Position numbers and translations under genes: made by a program. Below the pieces are notes generated by a model. That model ran no database searches and was not told the DNA's origin. It saw nothing but the letters and a program-made list of their open reading frames with translations. 64,000 nt of DNA from Candidimonas nitroreducens (GTDB lineage: Bacteria; Pseudomonadota; Gammaproteobacteria; Burkholderiales; Burkholderiaceae_B). The DNA lies in contig NZ_NJIH01000010.1 in assembly GCF_002209565.1 (NCBI RefSeq), forward strand, positions 1 to 64,000, written 5' to 3'. Positions 36,348 through 48,194 of this stretch are shown here, piece after piece (the stretch's first letter is position 1; every line of letters starts with the position of its first letter).

Positions 36348-37838
36348 CTAAAAGTGCAGCGACGACTCTATGACCTGCACACACAAGCCCATCAGGCCGC
36401 CAGGCAGTACGCCCAGCAGCAGCACCAGCAGGCCATTGATCGACATCAGCCCGCCGGGTATCACCCCGCAAGCGCCGGTCGCATCCGCGGCCTCGCCTTC
36501 GGGCTCGTCGAAATAAGCCATCTTCACTACCCGCAGGTAGTAATAGGCACCCACCAGCGAGAACATCACCGCCACCACAGCCATCGCCACGTGGCCGGCG
36601 CCGATCAGGGCTTCCAGCACCGCCAGCTTCGCGTAGAAGCCCGCCATGGGGGGAATGCCCGTCAGCGAGAACATCGCCACCAGCAGCACCCCTGCCAGTA
36701 CCGGATTGCGCCGGTTGAGGCCCTTCAGGTCGGCAATCTGCTCGCACTCGAAGCCCTTGCGGCTAAGCAGCATGATCAGACCGAAAGTGCTCAGCGTGGT
36801 CAGTACGTAGATCACGATGTAGAACAGCGCCGAGCCATAGGCCGGGCCGGCCGCACCCGGACGGCCTGCCACCACGCCGGACAGCAGCCCCAGGAACACG
36901 AAACCCATGTGCGAGATGGTCGAATACGCCAGCATGCGCTTGAAATTGGTTTGCACGATGGCCGTGATATTGCCCACCGCCAGCGACAGCACTGCCATGA
37001 CCAGCAGCATCGGCTGCCAGTCCACCGCCAGCCCGTGCAGGCCGGTTACCAGCAGGCGCAGCACGATCGCGAAGGCAGCCAGCTTGGGCGCCGCGCCCAG
37101 CGTCAGCGTGATCGCGGTGGGCGCGCCGTGGTAGACATCGGGCACCCACATGTGGAACGGCACGGCACCCAGCTTGAACGCCAGGCCCGACACGATGAAC
37201 ACCAGGCCGAAGACCAGCGGCAGCATCGCCACCTTGCCACTGCTTATCGCCTGGGCCACGCGCACCAGATCCAGCGTGCCGGTGGCGCCGTAGATCATCG
37301 ACAGCCCGTACAGCAGCACGCCCGAGGCCAGCGCGCCCAGCACGAAATACTTCATCGCCGCTTCGATCGACTGCGAGTGATCGCGGCGCAGCGCGATCAG
37401 CGCGTACAGCGCGAACGACATCAGCTCCACGCCCAGGTACACCATCAGCAGGCTGCCGGCCGAGATCATCACCATCTGGCCCAGCAAGGCCAGCAGCGTC
37501 AGCGTGTACAGCTCGCCGCCATGGCTGAGCATGTCGCGCTGTTCGGCGTACGCACGGCCATAGATGAAGGTCGCAGCCACCGCAATGTACGACAGTATCT
37601 TCAGGAAGTGCGCCAACGGGTCGGCCACATACAGGCCATTGAAAGTGCGGCCGGAAATGCCGTCATGCCACTGCCACAGCGACACCGCGATCAGCACCAG
37701 TACGCTGACCAGGCTCAATACGAAGGTGCCGTTGCGGTTGTCCGACTTGTTGCAGGCATCGGCGATCAACACCACCACCGTCAGGACGAGCAGCAGAATC
37801 TCGGGTGCGGCCAGGGCGAAATGAAATGGAGTTTGCAT
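36348..37838 (-). CDS. nuoN: NADH-quinone oxidoreductase subunit N
   Basis: This 496-residue protein is one of three antiporter-like membrane subunits of respiratory complex I. It has about 14 hydrophobic segments and the motifs [40 protein letters not shown] and [14 protein letters not shown], including the conserved Glu of the first and the lysines of the proton channel. It is last in the nuoA-N operon, beginning six bases after nuoM. Its length is normal. Confidence 0.97.
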   Translation of the reverse strand: MQTPFHFALAAPEILLLVLTVVVLIADACNKSDNRNGTFVLSLVSVLVLIAVSLWQWHDGISGRTFNGLYVADPLAHFLKILSYIAVAATFIYGRAYAEQRDMLSHGGELYTLTLLALLGQMVMISAGSLLMVYLGVELMSFALYALIALRRDHSQSIEAAMKYFVLGALASGVLLYGLSMIYGATGTLDLVRVAQAISSGKVAMLPLVFGLVFIVSGLAFKLGAVPFHMWVPDVYHGAPTAITLTLGAAPKLAAFAIVLRLLVTGLHGLAVDWQPMLLVMAVLSLAVGNITAIVQTNFKRMLAYSTISHMGFVFLGLLSGVVAGRPGAAGPAYGSALFYIVIYVLTTLSTFGLIMLLSRKGFECEQIADLKGLNRRNPVLAGVLLVAMFSLTGIPPMAGFYAKLAVLEALIGAGHVAMAVVAVMFSLVGAYYYLRVVKMAYFDEPEGEAADATGACGVIPGGLMSINGLLVLLLGVLPGGLMGLCVQVIESSLHF

Positions 37839-37844
37839 AATGAT

Positions 37845-39344
37845 CTACAGTTTCGAGACGGAGACGTGCTGCAGCAGAGCCTGCACCGACACATGCATGA
37901 CATCGGTGAAAGGCTTGGGATAGATGCCCATGTACAGCACCAGGATCGCCATCAGGCCGAGAATGAAGAACTCCCGTTTGTCCAGATCGTTCATCTCGCG
38001 TACGTGGTCGTTGCCGATGTCGCCGTAGGCGACCCGCTTGACCATCCACAGGGAATAGGCCGCGCCCCAGATCAGTGCCGTGGCCGCCAGCAGGCCGATC
38101 CAGAAGTTGTATTGAACCGCGCCCATGATCACCGTGAATTCACCCACAAAACCGCTGGTTGCCGGCAGGCCGCTGTTGGCCATCGAGAACAGCACGAACA
38201 GCGTGACGAAGCGCGGCATGACATTGATCACGCCGCCGTAGTCGGCGATGCGGCGCGTGTGCAGGCGGTCGTACAGCACGCCAATGCACAGGAACATGGC
38301 GCCGGAGACGAAGCCGTGCGAGATCATCTGCACGATCGCGCCTTCGATCCCGGCCGTGTTGAAGATGAAAAAGCCCAGGGTCACGAAGCCCATGTGCGCC
38401 ACCGACGAATACGCCACCAGCTTCTTCATGTCGTCCTGGACGATGGCCACCAGGCCGATGTAGATGACGGCGATCAGCGACAGCGCGATCATCAGGCCGG
38501 ACAGGCTGTGCGAGGCGTCCGGCGTGATCGGCAGCGAGAAGCGCAGAAAACCGTAGGCGCCCAGCTTCAGCATGATGGCCGCCAGCACCACCGAGCCGCC
38601 GGTGGGGGCCTCGACGTGCGCGTCCGGCAACCACGTATGCACCGGCCACATCGGCACTTTCACGGCGAAAGCCGCCAGCAGCGCCACGAACACCAGTATT
38701 TGCGGCGTATAGCCCAGCTTCATCTGCTGCCAGGTCTGGATGTCGAACGAGCCGCCCGCCACATGCCACAGGTACAGAAACGCGACCAGCGTCAGCAGCG
38801 AGCCCGCCAGCGTGTACAGAAAAAACTTGAACGCCGCATAGACCCGGTTCGGCCCGCCCCACACCCCGATGATCAGGTACATGGGGATCAGCGTGGCCTC
38901 GAAGAACACATAGAACAGCATGCCGTCCATCGCCACGAACACGCCTATCATCAGCCCCGACAAAATCAGGAAGGCGGCCATGTACTGCGACACGCGCTTG
39001 GTGATCACCTGCCAGCCGGCCAGCACCACGATCACCGTGATGAACGCGGTCAACAACACGAACCACAGCGAAATGCCGTCCACGCCCAGGTGGTAATTGA
39101 CCGCATAGGTCTTGATCCACGAGGCCTTTTCCACGAACTGCATCTTGGCCGTGTCCGGGTTGAAGCCCGTATAGATCGGAATCGTTACCAGGAAACCCAG
39201 CACCGAGCCGGCCAAGGACAGCTTGCGCGTGAATTCCGCCCGCTCGTCGCTGCCCAGCAGCAGCACCACCAGGCCGGCCACGATGGGTACGAAGATTGCA
39301 AGCGTTAACCAGGGAATAGTAGAAGACGCCATATCGCTAGCCAT
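37845..39344 (-). CDS. nuoM: NADH-quinone oxidoreductase subunit M
   Basis: This 499-residue antiporter-like membrane subunit of complex I has FFEATLIPMYLIIGVWGGPN (conserved Glu), VPMWPVHTWLPDAHVEAPTG and VAYSSVAHMGFVTLGFF. The ATG at 39344 overlaps the nuoL stop as ATGA; a second ATG at 39332 (MASSTIPWLT) is a possible alternative start. The reading frame continues far upstream opposite nothing functional, inside nuoL, and is ignored. Confidence 0.96.
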   Translation of the reverse strand: MASDMASSTIPWLTLAIFVPIVAGLVVLLLGSDERAEFTRKLSLAGSVLGFLVTIPIYTGFNPDTAKMQFVEKASWIKTYAVNYHLGVDGISLWFVLLTAFITVIVVLAGWQVITKRVSQYMAAFLILSGLMIGVFVAMDGMLFYVFFEATLIPMYLIIGVWGGPNRVYAAFKFFLYTLAGSLLTLVAFLYLWHVAGGSFDIQTWQQMKLGYTPQILVFVALLAAFAVKVPMWPVHTWLPDAHVEAPTGGSVVLAAIMLKLGAYGFLRFSLPITPDASHSLSGLMIALSLIAVIYIGLVAIVQDDMKKLVAYSSVAHMGFVTLGFFIFNTAGIEGAIVQMISHGFVSGAMFLCIGVLYDRLHTRRIADYGGVINVMPRFVTLFVLFSMANSGLPATSGFVGEFTVIMGAVQYNFWIGLLAATALIWGAAYSLWMVKRVAYGDIGNDHVREMNDLDKREFFILGLMAILVLYMGIYPKPFTDVMHVSVQALLQHVSVSKL

Positions 39345-41404
39345 CAGTGAACCGTCAGCACGAAAAAGGTTAGAAAAGCCATGATGCCGATGATCATCGC
39401 AAAGGCGTAATGATAGATAAAGCCGGACTGGATATACCTGGTGACCCCCGAGAACCAGCCCATCAGGCGGGCGCTGCCGTTGACCAGCCCGTCGATGATG
39501 CCGCGGTCGCCGCCCTGCCACAGGCCGTGGCCCAGCCAGCGCGCGCCGCGCGCCAGCACCTGCTCGTTGAACCAGTCGTCGTAGTACTTGTTCTCGAGCA
39601 CCGTGTACACGCCCGAAAAGCGTTTGCGTATGGCCGTGGCCGCACTGGGATTCACCAGGTAGCAATACCAGGCAACAGCCAGGCCCGCCACCGTCAGCCA
39701 GAACGGCAGGGTAATGAAGGCATGCAAGCCATAGGCCAGCCAGCCATGCCATTCGCCGGCGATCTCGGCCATGGCCGGGTGCTCGGCCAGCACCATGATC
39801 GACTTCTTGAAATAGCCGTTGAACAGCAGCGGGTCGATGAACAGCGCGCCGGCCACCACCGACGGAATCGCCAGCAGGATCAGCGGCAGCGTCACCACCC
39901 AGGGCGATTCCTTCGGCACGCCGCCATGATGATGATCGCCGTGGGCATCATCGTGGGCACCATGCGCGTCATGCTCGTCGTGCTCCGCATGCGCGGCGTG
40001 CGCCTCATGGCCATGGCCCGAAGTATCGAAGCGCTCTTTGCCGTGGAACACCAGGAAGTACACGCGGAAGGAATACAGCGAGGTCACGAACACACCGATC
40101 AGCGTGGCATAGTGCGCAAAGCCCGCGCCCCACACGTCGGCCGCAGCCGCCGCCTCGATGATGTGCTCTTTGGAATAGAAGCCGGCGAAGAATGGCGTAC
40201 CCACCAGCGCCAGCGTGCCGGCCAGGAAAGTGATCCAGGTGATCGGCATGTACTTGCGCAGCCCGCCCATGTTGCGGATGTCCTGGTCGTGATGCATGGC
40301 GATGATGACCGAGCCCGCACCCAGGAACAGCAGCGCCTTGAAGAAGGCGTGCGTCATCAGGTGGAAGATGGCCGCCGAATAGGCCGAGGCGCCCAGCGCC
40401 ACGGTCATGTAGCCCAGCTGCGACAGCGTGGAATAGGCGATGACCCGCTTGATGTCGTTCTGGATGACGCCCAGTATGCCCAGGAACAAGGCGCCGATGG
40501 CGCCGATCACCATGACGAAGGACAGGGCCGTGTCGGAATGCTCGAACACCGGCGAGAAGCGCGCCACCATGAAGATACCCGCCGTGACCATGGTGGCCGC
40601 GTGGATCAGGGCGGAAATCGGCGTCGGGCCTTCCATGGAATCGGGCAGCCAGGCATGCAGCGGCACCTGGGCCGACTTGCCCATGGCGCCGACGAACAGG
40701 GAAATGGCCGCCACAGTCAGCAGTTGCCAGTCGGTGCCCGGAAAGCTGGTGCCGGCCAGCTTCTGCGCACCCTGGAACACCTCGCTGTAGTGCATGCTGC
40801 CGGTGTAGGCGAACAGCAGGCCTATGCCGAGCACGAAGCCGAAGTCGCCCACGCGGTTGATCAGGAAGGCCTTGAGGTTGGCGAAGATCGCCGTCGGACG
40901 CGTGTACCAGAAGCCGATCAGCAGGTACGACACCAGGCCCACCGCCTCCCAGCCGAAGAACAGCTGGAGCATGTTATTGGACATGACCAGCATCAGCATC
41001 GAGAAGGTGAACAGCGATATATACGAGAAGAAGCGCTGGTAGCCCGGGTCGTCGGCCATGTAGCCGATGGTGTAGATGTGCACCATCAGCGACACCGAGG
41101 TCACCACCACCATCATCAGCGCCGACAGCGGGTCGATCAGGAAGCCGATTTCCAGCGGCGTATGGCCGATCAGCGTCCAGGTATAGACCGTACCGTCGAA
41201 GCCGTCTCCGCCCAGCACCTGGAACAGCACCGCCACCGAGCAGACGAATGAAATGAACACGCCGGCGATGGTCAGGTAGTGCGACGCGCGGCGGCTGACC
41301 GAGCGGCCCAGAAAGCCCGTACCCCAGAAGCCCGCCATGATGGCGGTGACCAGCGGTGCAAAAGCGATGACGAGATAAAGTGATGTGGAATTCGTGTTCT
41401 GCAT
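39344..41404 (-). CDS. nuoL: NADH-quinone oxidoreductase subunit L
   Basis: This 686-residue complex I subunit is the largest antiporter-like protein and carries the long lateral helix. Motifs are FFGWEAVGLVSYLLIGFWYT, LHAWLPDSMEGPTPISALIH and VIAYSTLSQLGYMTVALG. A His-rich stretch (about 470-500, HGHEAHAAHAEHDEHDAHGA) lies in a loop between two membrane segments. His-rich NuoL loops occur in relatives, but this one is strikingly dense. It is seven bases downstream of nuoK. Confidence 0.97.
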   Translation of the reverse strand: MQNTNSTSLYLVIAFAPLVTAIMAGFWGTGFLGRSVSRRASHYLTIAGVFISFVCSVAVLFQVLGGDGFDGTVYTWTLIGHTPLEIGFLIDPLSALMMVVVTSVSLMVHIYTIGYMADDPGYQRFFSYISLFTFSMLMLVMSNNMLQLFFGWEAVGLVSYLLIGFWYTRPTAIFANLKAFLINRVGDFGFVLGIGLLFAYTGSMHYSEVFQGAQKLAGTSFPGTDWQLLTVAAISLFVGAMGKSAQVPLHAWLPDSMEGPTPISALIHAATMVTAGIFMVARFSPVFEHSDTALSFVMVIGAIGALFLGILGVIQNDIKRVIAYSTLSQLGYMTVALGASAYSAAIFHLMTHAFFKALLFLGAGSVIIAMHHDQDIRNMGGLRKYMPITWITFLAGTLALVGTPFFAGFYSKEHIIEAAAAADVWGAGFAHYATLIGVFVTSLYSFRVYFLVFHGKERFDTSGHGHEAHAAHAEHDEHDAHGAHDDAHGDHHHGGVPKESPWVVTLPLILLAIPSVVAGALFIDPLLFNGYFKKSIMVLAEHPAMAEIAGEWHGWLAYGLHAFITLPFWLTVAGLAVAWYCYLVNPSAATAIRKRFSGVYTVLENKYYDDWFNEQVLARGARWLGHGLWQGGDRGIIDGLVNGSARLMGWFSGVTRYIQSGFIYHYAFAMIIGIMAFLTFFVLTVH

Positions 41405-41411
41405 GTTTGCC

Positions 41412-41720
41412 TCAACCCTTCAGGCGATCGAGTTCTTCAACATTGATCGTATTCAGGTTGCGGAACAGCAGCACCAGAATCGCCAGGCCGATGGCCGCCT
41501 CGGCGGCCGCCACGGTAAGGATGAAAAAGACGAAGACCTGTCCGGCGACATCGCCCGACCAGGTCGAAAACGCGACGAAATTCACGTTGGCCGCCAGCAG
41601 TATCAGCTCGATCGACATCAGCAGGATGATCAAGTTGCGGCGGTTCAGGAAGAAGCCGAAGATGCCGATGGCGAACAGGATCGCACCGACGATCAGGTAA
41701 TGGGCGAGCGTGATGGTCAT
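41412..41720 (-). CDS. nuoK: NADH-quinone oxidoreductase subunit K
   Basis: This 102-residue subunit has three membrane spans and the conserved Glu in [20 protein letters not shown]. Another Glu in [18 protein letters not shown] completes the proton path typical of NuoK. The start overlaps the nuoJ stop by four bases. Confidence 0.97.
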   Translation of the reverse strand: MTITLAHYLIVGAILFAIGIFGFFLNRRNLIILLMSIELILLAANVNFVAFSTWSGDVAGQVFVFFILTVAAAEAAIGLAILVLLFRNLNTINVEELDRLKG

Positions 41721-42349
41721 TTCGTTTCCCCTTGGGCCTGGGCGTCTTGCGGCGGCGGCGCCTCAGTTTGCGAAGCGATGTTCACCAGGCGCACGCGGTC
41801 TTGCGCGCGCACGCGCACCTGGTCGCCCGGCCTTTGGTACTTGACGTCGCGGCGGTGGCGCAGCGTCAGGGCGATGGCGGAGATCATGCCCACCAGCAGG
41901 ATCACGGCCCCGACTTCCACCGCGTAAACATAGTGGTTGTACATGGCCATGCCCAGCGCATGCGTGTTGTTGTAATCGGCGGGCTGGGTCGCGGCCGGCC
42001 CGGCGCCGAACCACGTGCGACCCAGCACGAAGGCCATTTCCAGCACCATCACCAGGCCTATCACCAGCCCCACCGGCAGGTAGGTCTTGACGCCGTGGCG
42101 CAAGGCATCCATGCGGATGTCCAGCATCATCACCACGAACAGGAACAGCACCATGACCGCCCCCACGTAGACCAGCACCAGCAGCAGCGCCAGGAACTCG
42201 GCCTGCAGCAGCATCCAGAGCATGGCGGCGGTGAAGAACACCAGGATCAGGTGCAATACCGCGGTGACGGGGCTGGTGGCGAGGATGACGCGAAACGCCG
42301 CGACCACCAGAATCAGCGACAACAGATAGAACAGGACAGTATTAAACAT
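41717..42349 (-). CDS. nuoJ: NADH-quinone oxidoreductase subunit J
   Basis: This 210-residue subunit has five membrane spans, with [20 protein letters not shown] and FLFVVMMLD as the NuoJ core around the pi-bulge helix. The C-terminal tail (about 170-210) is hydrophilic, including a QAQGETK end. It lies 20 bases after nuoI. Confidence 0.96.
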   Translation of the reverse strand: MFNTVLFYLLSLILVVAAFRVILATSPVTAVLHLILVFFTAAMLWMLLQAEFLALLLVLVYVGAVMVLFLFVVMMLDIRMDALRHGVKTYLPVGLVIGLVMVLEMAFVLGRTWFGAGPAATQPADYNNTHALGMAMYNHYVYAVEVGAVILLVGMISAIALTLRHRRDVKYQRPGDQVRVRAQDRVRLVNIASQTEAPPPQDAQAQGETK

Positions 42350-42369
42350 TATTGGGCAGGTTCCGGCGT

Positions 42370-42858
42370 TCAGCGATAAGGAGCGTCTTCGGCCCGACGA
42401 CGCGCGATTTCGGATTCGTAACGGTCACCGACCGCCAGCAGCATGTCTTTGGTGAAATACAGGTCGCCCCGCTTTTCGCCGTGATATTCGTGGATGTGGG
42501 TCTCGACGATGGAGTCCACCGGGCAGCTTTCTTCGCAGAAGCCGCAGAATATGCACTTGGTGAGATCGATGTCGTAGCGCGTGGTACGGCGCGTGCCGTC
42601 GTCGCGCACCGCCGACTCGATGGTGATGGCCAGGGCCGGACAGACCGCCTCGCACAGCTTGCAGGCGATGCAGCGCTCTTCCCCGTTCGGGTAGCGGCGC
42701 AGCGCATGCAGGCCGCGAAAGCGCGGCGAGGCCGGGGTCTTTTCCTGCGGGTAGCGCAGCGTGATCTTGCGCTTGAACAGGTACTTGCCCGTCAAGACCA
42801 TGCCCTTGAACATTTCAGACAGCATCAGGCTGCCAAAGAAATCCTTGATTGCTTCCAT
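42370..42858 (-). CDS. nuoI: NADH-quinone oxidoreductase subunit I (two 4Fe-4S)
   Basis: This 162-residue peripheral-arm subunit carries clusters N6a and N6b in [13 protein letters not shown] and [16 protein letters not shown], each with its fourth Cys in place. The N-terminal amphipathic helix is followed by [15 protein letters not shown], as in bacterial NuoI. It passes electrons from NuoG to NuoB and sits 22 bases after nuoH. Confidence 0.97.
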   Translation of the reverse strand: MEAIKDFFGSLMLSEMFKGMVLTGKYLFKRKITLRYPQEKTPASPRFRGLHALRRYPNGEERCIACKLCEAVCPALAITIESAVRDDGTRRTTRYDIDLTKCIFCGFCEESCPVDSIVETHIHEYHGEKRGDLYFTKDMLLAVGDRYESEIARRRAEDAPYR

Positions 42859-42880
42859 TTCTATCTCGCCTCCGGCCGTG

Positions 42881-43954
42881 TCAGTGCCATATGTTCCACG
42901 GCGTCTGCATCCATATCATGACGACCAGCAGCCATACACCCGTGAGCGGAATGAATACCTTCCAGCCCAGGCGCATGATCTGGTCGTAGCGATAGCGCGG
43001 GAACGTGGCGCGGAACCATATGAAACACGAAACCACAAAGAAAGCCTTGATGCCCAGCCACAGCCAGCCCGGCACCCAGGTGAAAGGCGCGATTTCCAGC
43101 GGCGGCGCCCAGCCGCCCAGGAACATGATGGCAGCCATGCACGACAGCAGAATCATATTGGCGTATTCGCCCAGGAAGAACAGGGCGAAGCCCATGCCGG
43201 AATATTCCACCATGTGCCCGGCCACGATTTCCGATTCGCCTTCCACCACGTCGAAGGGGTGGCGGTTGGTTTCCGCCACCGACGAAATCACGTAGATCAC
43301 GAACAGCGGCAGCAGCGGCAGCCAGTTCCACGACAGGAAATTCAGGCCCTTGGAGGCGAACCAGCCGTGGGTCTGACCCACCACGATGCCGCTCATGTTC
43401 AGCGTGCCCGAGACCAGCAGCACCGTGATCATCACGAAGCCTATGGCCAGTTCGTAGGACACCATCTGCGCCGAGGCCCGCAGCGCCGAGATCAGCGCGT
43501 ACTTCGAATTCGAGGCCCAGCCCGCCACGATCACCCCGTAAACGCCCACGGAAGTAATCGCCATCACGTACAACAGGCCGGCATTGACGTTGGACAGCAC
43601 CACGCCGGGCTGGAACGGCACCACGGCCCAGGCGGCCAGCGCCGGCATCAGTGTCACCACCGGCGCCAGTATGTACAGCACCTTGTTGGCCTTGGTGGGA
43701 ACAATCAGTTCCTTGGTCAGCAGCTTGAACACGTCGGCAAAAGGCTGCAGCAGCCCGCGGTAGCCCACGCGGGTGGGCCCCAGGCGCACGTGCATGGCGC
43801 CGATCAGCTTGCGTTCCCAGTAGGTAAGGTAGGCCACGCACAGGATGATGGGCACTGCGATGACCACGATCTTGATCAGAGACCAGATCAGCAGCCACCA
43901 CTGCGGCCCGAGCAGGTCGGTGCCGTAGCCTTCAACGATCTTGAGCCATTCCAT
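42881..43954 (-). CDS. nuoH: NADH-quinone oxidoreductase subunit H
   Basis: This 357-residue membrane subunit forms the quinone chamber with NuoB and NuoD. Motifs are [40 protein letters not shown] and the Glu-rich loop [20 protein letters not shown]. Its start abuts the nuoG stop with no gap. Confidence 0.97.
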   Translation of the reverse strand: MEWLKIVEGYGTDLLGPQWWLLIWSLIKIVVIAVPIILCVAYLTYWERKLIGAMHVRLGPTRVGYRGLLQPFADVFKLLTKELIVPTKANKVLYILAPVVTLMPALAAWAVVPFQPGVVLSNVNAGLLYVMAITSVGVYGVIVAGWASNSKYALISALRASAQMVSYELAIGFVMITVLLVSGTLNMSGIVVGQTHGWFASKGLNFLSWNWLPLLPLFVIYVISSVAETNRHPFDVVEGESEIVAGHMVEYSGMGFALFFLGEYANMILLSCMAAIMFLGGWAPPLEIAPFTWVPGWLWLGIKAFFVVSCFIWFRATFPRYRYDQIMRLGWKVFIPLTGVWLLVVMIWMQTPWNIWH

Positions 43955-46282
43955 TTATGCGCGCTCCACCGAAAGTTGGCCAAAGGCGCTGCCCAGCGCC
44001 ACCGTCTCGGCGTAAGCCGCCGCCACTCTTACGGCGCCGTCGGCGACTGTGTCGTCGAGTTCGGCCGCCAGCAAGGCCTCGCCTTGCGTCGAGCGCACCC
44101 GCACCGGCGTGCCGTCTTCCAGCCCCAGCCCGGCCAGGGTGGCGGCATTCATGCGCGCCGTGGGCGCGCGCGAGGCGACCGTGGCCTGCAAGGGTTCGGA
44201 ACGGCGCACCATGGCGTCGCTGCGGTAGATGGGGATCTCGGCCAGGCGTTCCAGCCCTTGCGCCTTGGGCGCCAGCGCCAGCTCGCCGCGCACTTCATTG
44301 CCCAGGCGGCTGTCGACGCCGCCGACCATGACGGTGTCGCGTACCGATTCCGAGGTTTCATCGTCGAAGCCTTGCAGCTGGAACAAGTTGCCCAGCACGC
44401 GCAGCACCTTCCAGCCCGGGCGCGTATCGCCAAACGGCGCGGTGGCGCCCTTGAAGCTCTGCACCCTGCCCTCGGCATTGACGAAGCTGCCGGAGGTTTC
44501 GGTGTAGGGCGAAATCGGCAGGATCACGTCGGCCCACTCTTCCACGCCGCCGCGGTATGGCGACAGCGCCACGGCAAAGTCGGCCGCCTTCAGCACCTCC
44601 AGCGCACGCGCGCCGTTGTCGGCGTCCAGAGCCGGCTCGGCATGCACCACCAGGTAGCCCTTCAGGCCGCGGGTCAGCATTTGCGTGGCGTTCATGCCGC
44701 CAGGCCCCGGGGTGGCGCCGGCCAGGTAGCCGCCCACCGTATTGCCGCCCGGAATCAGGAAGCCGAAGCGGCCCTTGGCCGCGCGCGCCAGCGCCGCGGC
44801 ATTGGCGGCGATCAGCGAGGCGCGGTCGGAAGCCACGGCCATATTGCCCAGGAACACTGCGACCTTCTCGCCGGAAGCCAGGCTGGCGGCGATGCGCTGC
44901 GCGTTTTCGCCGGGCTGCAGATCGGCGAATTCCGCCGGCACCGGCTGGCCGCCGGCTTGCGCCAGCGCCACCAACACTTCGGCCAGGGCATTGGCGATCT
45001 GGCTGGGCGCCACGGTCATGCGCGCGGTCACGGGGAACAGCGGATCGTCGGCCGCGCCGTCGATGAAGCTGACCTGGGTGCCGTGCTTGACGGCCTGGCG
45101 CAGGCGCTGCGCCATAAGCGGATGATCCTTGCGCAGGAACGAGCCCACCACCAGCACGCGATCGAGCTGGCCCAGCTCGGCCACGGGCATGCCCAGCCAG
45201 GGCACGCCGGTCAGCGCGTGATCCAGGTCGGGGTCGATATTGCGCAGGCGGAAGTCGATGTTCTCGGTGCCCAGGGCGCGCGCCAGCCGCGCCAGCAGCG
45301 CCAGCTCTTCGGTGGTGGCGTACTGGCTGCCCAGCGCGCCGATCTGGCCCGCGCCGTGCTGCTCGCGCACCTGGCCCAGGCCCCTGACGACGGCCTGCAG
45401 GGCGTCGCTCCAGGAAGCCTCGCGCCATTGGCCGTCGGCGGTCTTGATGAGGGGATGGCGCACGCGGTCTTCGCTGTACAGGCCTTCATAGGCCCAGCGG
45501 TCGCGGTCGCTGATCCAGCATTCGTTGACGTCTTCGTTTTCGAAAGGCACCACACGCATGACGCGGTCGGACTTGACCTGCAGGATCACGTTGGCACCCA
45601 GGCTGTCGTGCGGGCTGACCGAACGGCGCCGCGCCAGCTCCCAGGTGCGTGCGGTATAGCGGAAGGGCTTGGAGGTCAGCGCCCCCACCGGGCAGATGTC
45701 TATCATGTTGCCCGACAGCTCGGACTCGACCGCGCGCCCCACGAAAGAAGTGATTTCGGCATGCTCGCCGCGGTTGACCATGCCCAGTTCCATCAGGCCG
45801 CCGATTTCCTGGCCGAAGCGGATGCAGCGGGTGCAATGGATGCAGCGCTGCATTTCCTCGGCCGAGACGAGCGGCCCCATTTCCTTGTGCACCACCACGC
45901 GCTTGGCCTCTTTGTAGCGCGAGGCCGAGGCGCCGTAGCCCACGGCCAGATCCTGCAGCTGGCACTCGCCGCCCTGGTCGCACACCGGGCAGTCCAGCGG
46001 GTGGTTGATGAGCAGGAATTCCATGACGCTTTTCTGCGCCGCCACCGCCTTGGCCGACGCGGTATGCACGATCATGCCGTTGGTGACCGGCGTGGCACAG
46101 GCCGGCAGCGCCTTGGGCGCCTTCTCGACTTCGACCAGGCACATGCGGCAGTTGGCCGCGATCGAGAGCTTCTTGTGATAGCAGAAATGCGGCACGTACA
46201 GACCGAGCTTGTGCGCGGCCTGCATGACCATGCTGCCCTCGGGGACTTCTACCTTTTTGCCGTCGATGGTGAGTTCAACCAT
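43955..46282 (-). CDS. nuoG: NADH-quinone oxidoreductase subunit G (Fe-S, molybdopterin-like)
   Basis: This 775-residue subunit has an N-terminal 2Fe-2S ferredoxin domain (CRMCLVEVEKAPK), a CPVCDQGGECQLQDL motif and a CIHCTRCIRFGQEIGG cluster site, then a catalytically inert molybdopterin-oxidoreductase-like domain. It relays electrons from NuoF toward NuoI. Its length is typical of betaproteobacterial NuoG, which is shorter than in E. coli. nuoF lies 12 bases upstream. Confidence 0.97.
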   Translation of the reverse strand: MVELTIDGKKVEVPEGSMVMQAAHKLGLYVPHFCYHKKLSIAANCRMCLVEVEKAPKALPACATPVTNGMIVHTASAKAVAAQKSVMEFLLINHPLDCPVCDQGGECQLQDLAVGYGASASRYKEAKRVVVHKEMGPLVSAEEMQRCIHCTRCIRFGQEIGGLMELGMVNRGEHAEITSFVGRAVESELSGNMIDICPVGALTSKPFRYTARTWELARRRSVSPHDSLGANVILQVKSDRVMRVVPFENEDVNECWISDRDRWAYEGLYSEDRVRHPLIKTADGQWREASWSDALQAVVRGLGQVREQHGAGQIGALGSQYATTEELALLARLARALGTENIDFRLRNIDPDLDHALTGVPWLGMPVAELGQLDRVLVVGSFLRKDHPLMAQRLRQAVKHGTQVSFIDGAADDPLFPVTARMTVAPSQIANALAEVLVALAQAGGQPVPAEFADLQPGENAQRIAASLASGEKVAVFLGNMAVASDRASLIAANAAALARAAKGRFGFLIPGGNTVGGYLAGATPGPGGMNATQMLTRGLKGYLVVHAEPALDADNGARALEVLKAADFAVALSPYRGGVEEWADVILPISPYTETSGSFVNAEGRVQSFKGATAPFGDTRPGWKVLRVLGNLFQLQGFDDETSESVRDTVMVGGVDSRLGNEVRGELALAPKAQGLERLAEIPIYRSDAMVRRSEPLQATVASRAPTARMNAATLAGLGLEDGTPVRVRSTQGEALLAAELDDTVADGAVRVAAAYAETVALGSAFGQLSVERA

Positions 46283-46294
46283 TGCGTCCAGACC

Positions 46295-47658
<1,364 letters not shown>

Positions 47659-47662
<4 letters not shown>

Positions 47663-48153
47663 GCCGCTTCCCCCTGCTGTCTGAGTTCTTCGACCAGGGC
47701 GTCGAGCTTGTCGCCGGCCATGCGCACGCACATGTGCTTGTTGTTCACCAGCATGACTGGCGCATCGCCGCAGGCGCCCATGCATTCGCCTTCGACCAGC
47801 GTGAACATGCCGTCTTCGGTGGTTTCCTGGAAATCGATGCCCAGCTTCTGCTTGAGATGATCGGCCGTCTTGACGCCGTCACGCAAGGCACAGGGCAGAT
47901 TGGTGCACACCGACAGCGTGTAGCGGCCGACGGGCCGGGTGTGGAACATATTGTAGAAAGTGGCGACTTCCTGCACCGCGATGGGCGGCACGCCGATGTA
48001 GGCGGCCACGTCCTCGATCACTTCGGTCGAGACCCAGTTTTTTTCGTCCTGGGCTATGGTCAGCGCCGCCATGATGGCCGATTGTTTCTGGTCGCTGGGG
48101 AACTTGGTCAGTTCCTTGTCGATTTTCCTGTAGGCTTGTTCGGAAAGCAGCAT
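47659..48153 (-). CDS. nuoE: NADH-quinone oxidoreductase subunit E (2Fe-2S)
   Basis: This 164-residue thioredoxin-like subunit holds the off-path 2Fe-2S cluster N1a, with ligands in [13 protein letters not shown] and [19 protein letters not shown]. The N-terminal helical region ([20 protein letters not shown]) contacts NuoF. It lies 41 bases after nuoD. Confidence 0.97.
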
Positions 48154-48194
48154 GGTTCGAATCCGGTTTATTCCTTGGCTTGCGGGCTCGGTGC

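Noticed and set aside
36318-39308. 996-codon plus-strand open frame opposite nuoN/nuoM
   Set aside because: It is antisense to two certain membrane-protein genes, with a Gln/His/Arg-rich product of no family.
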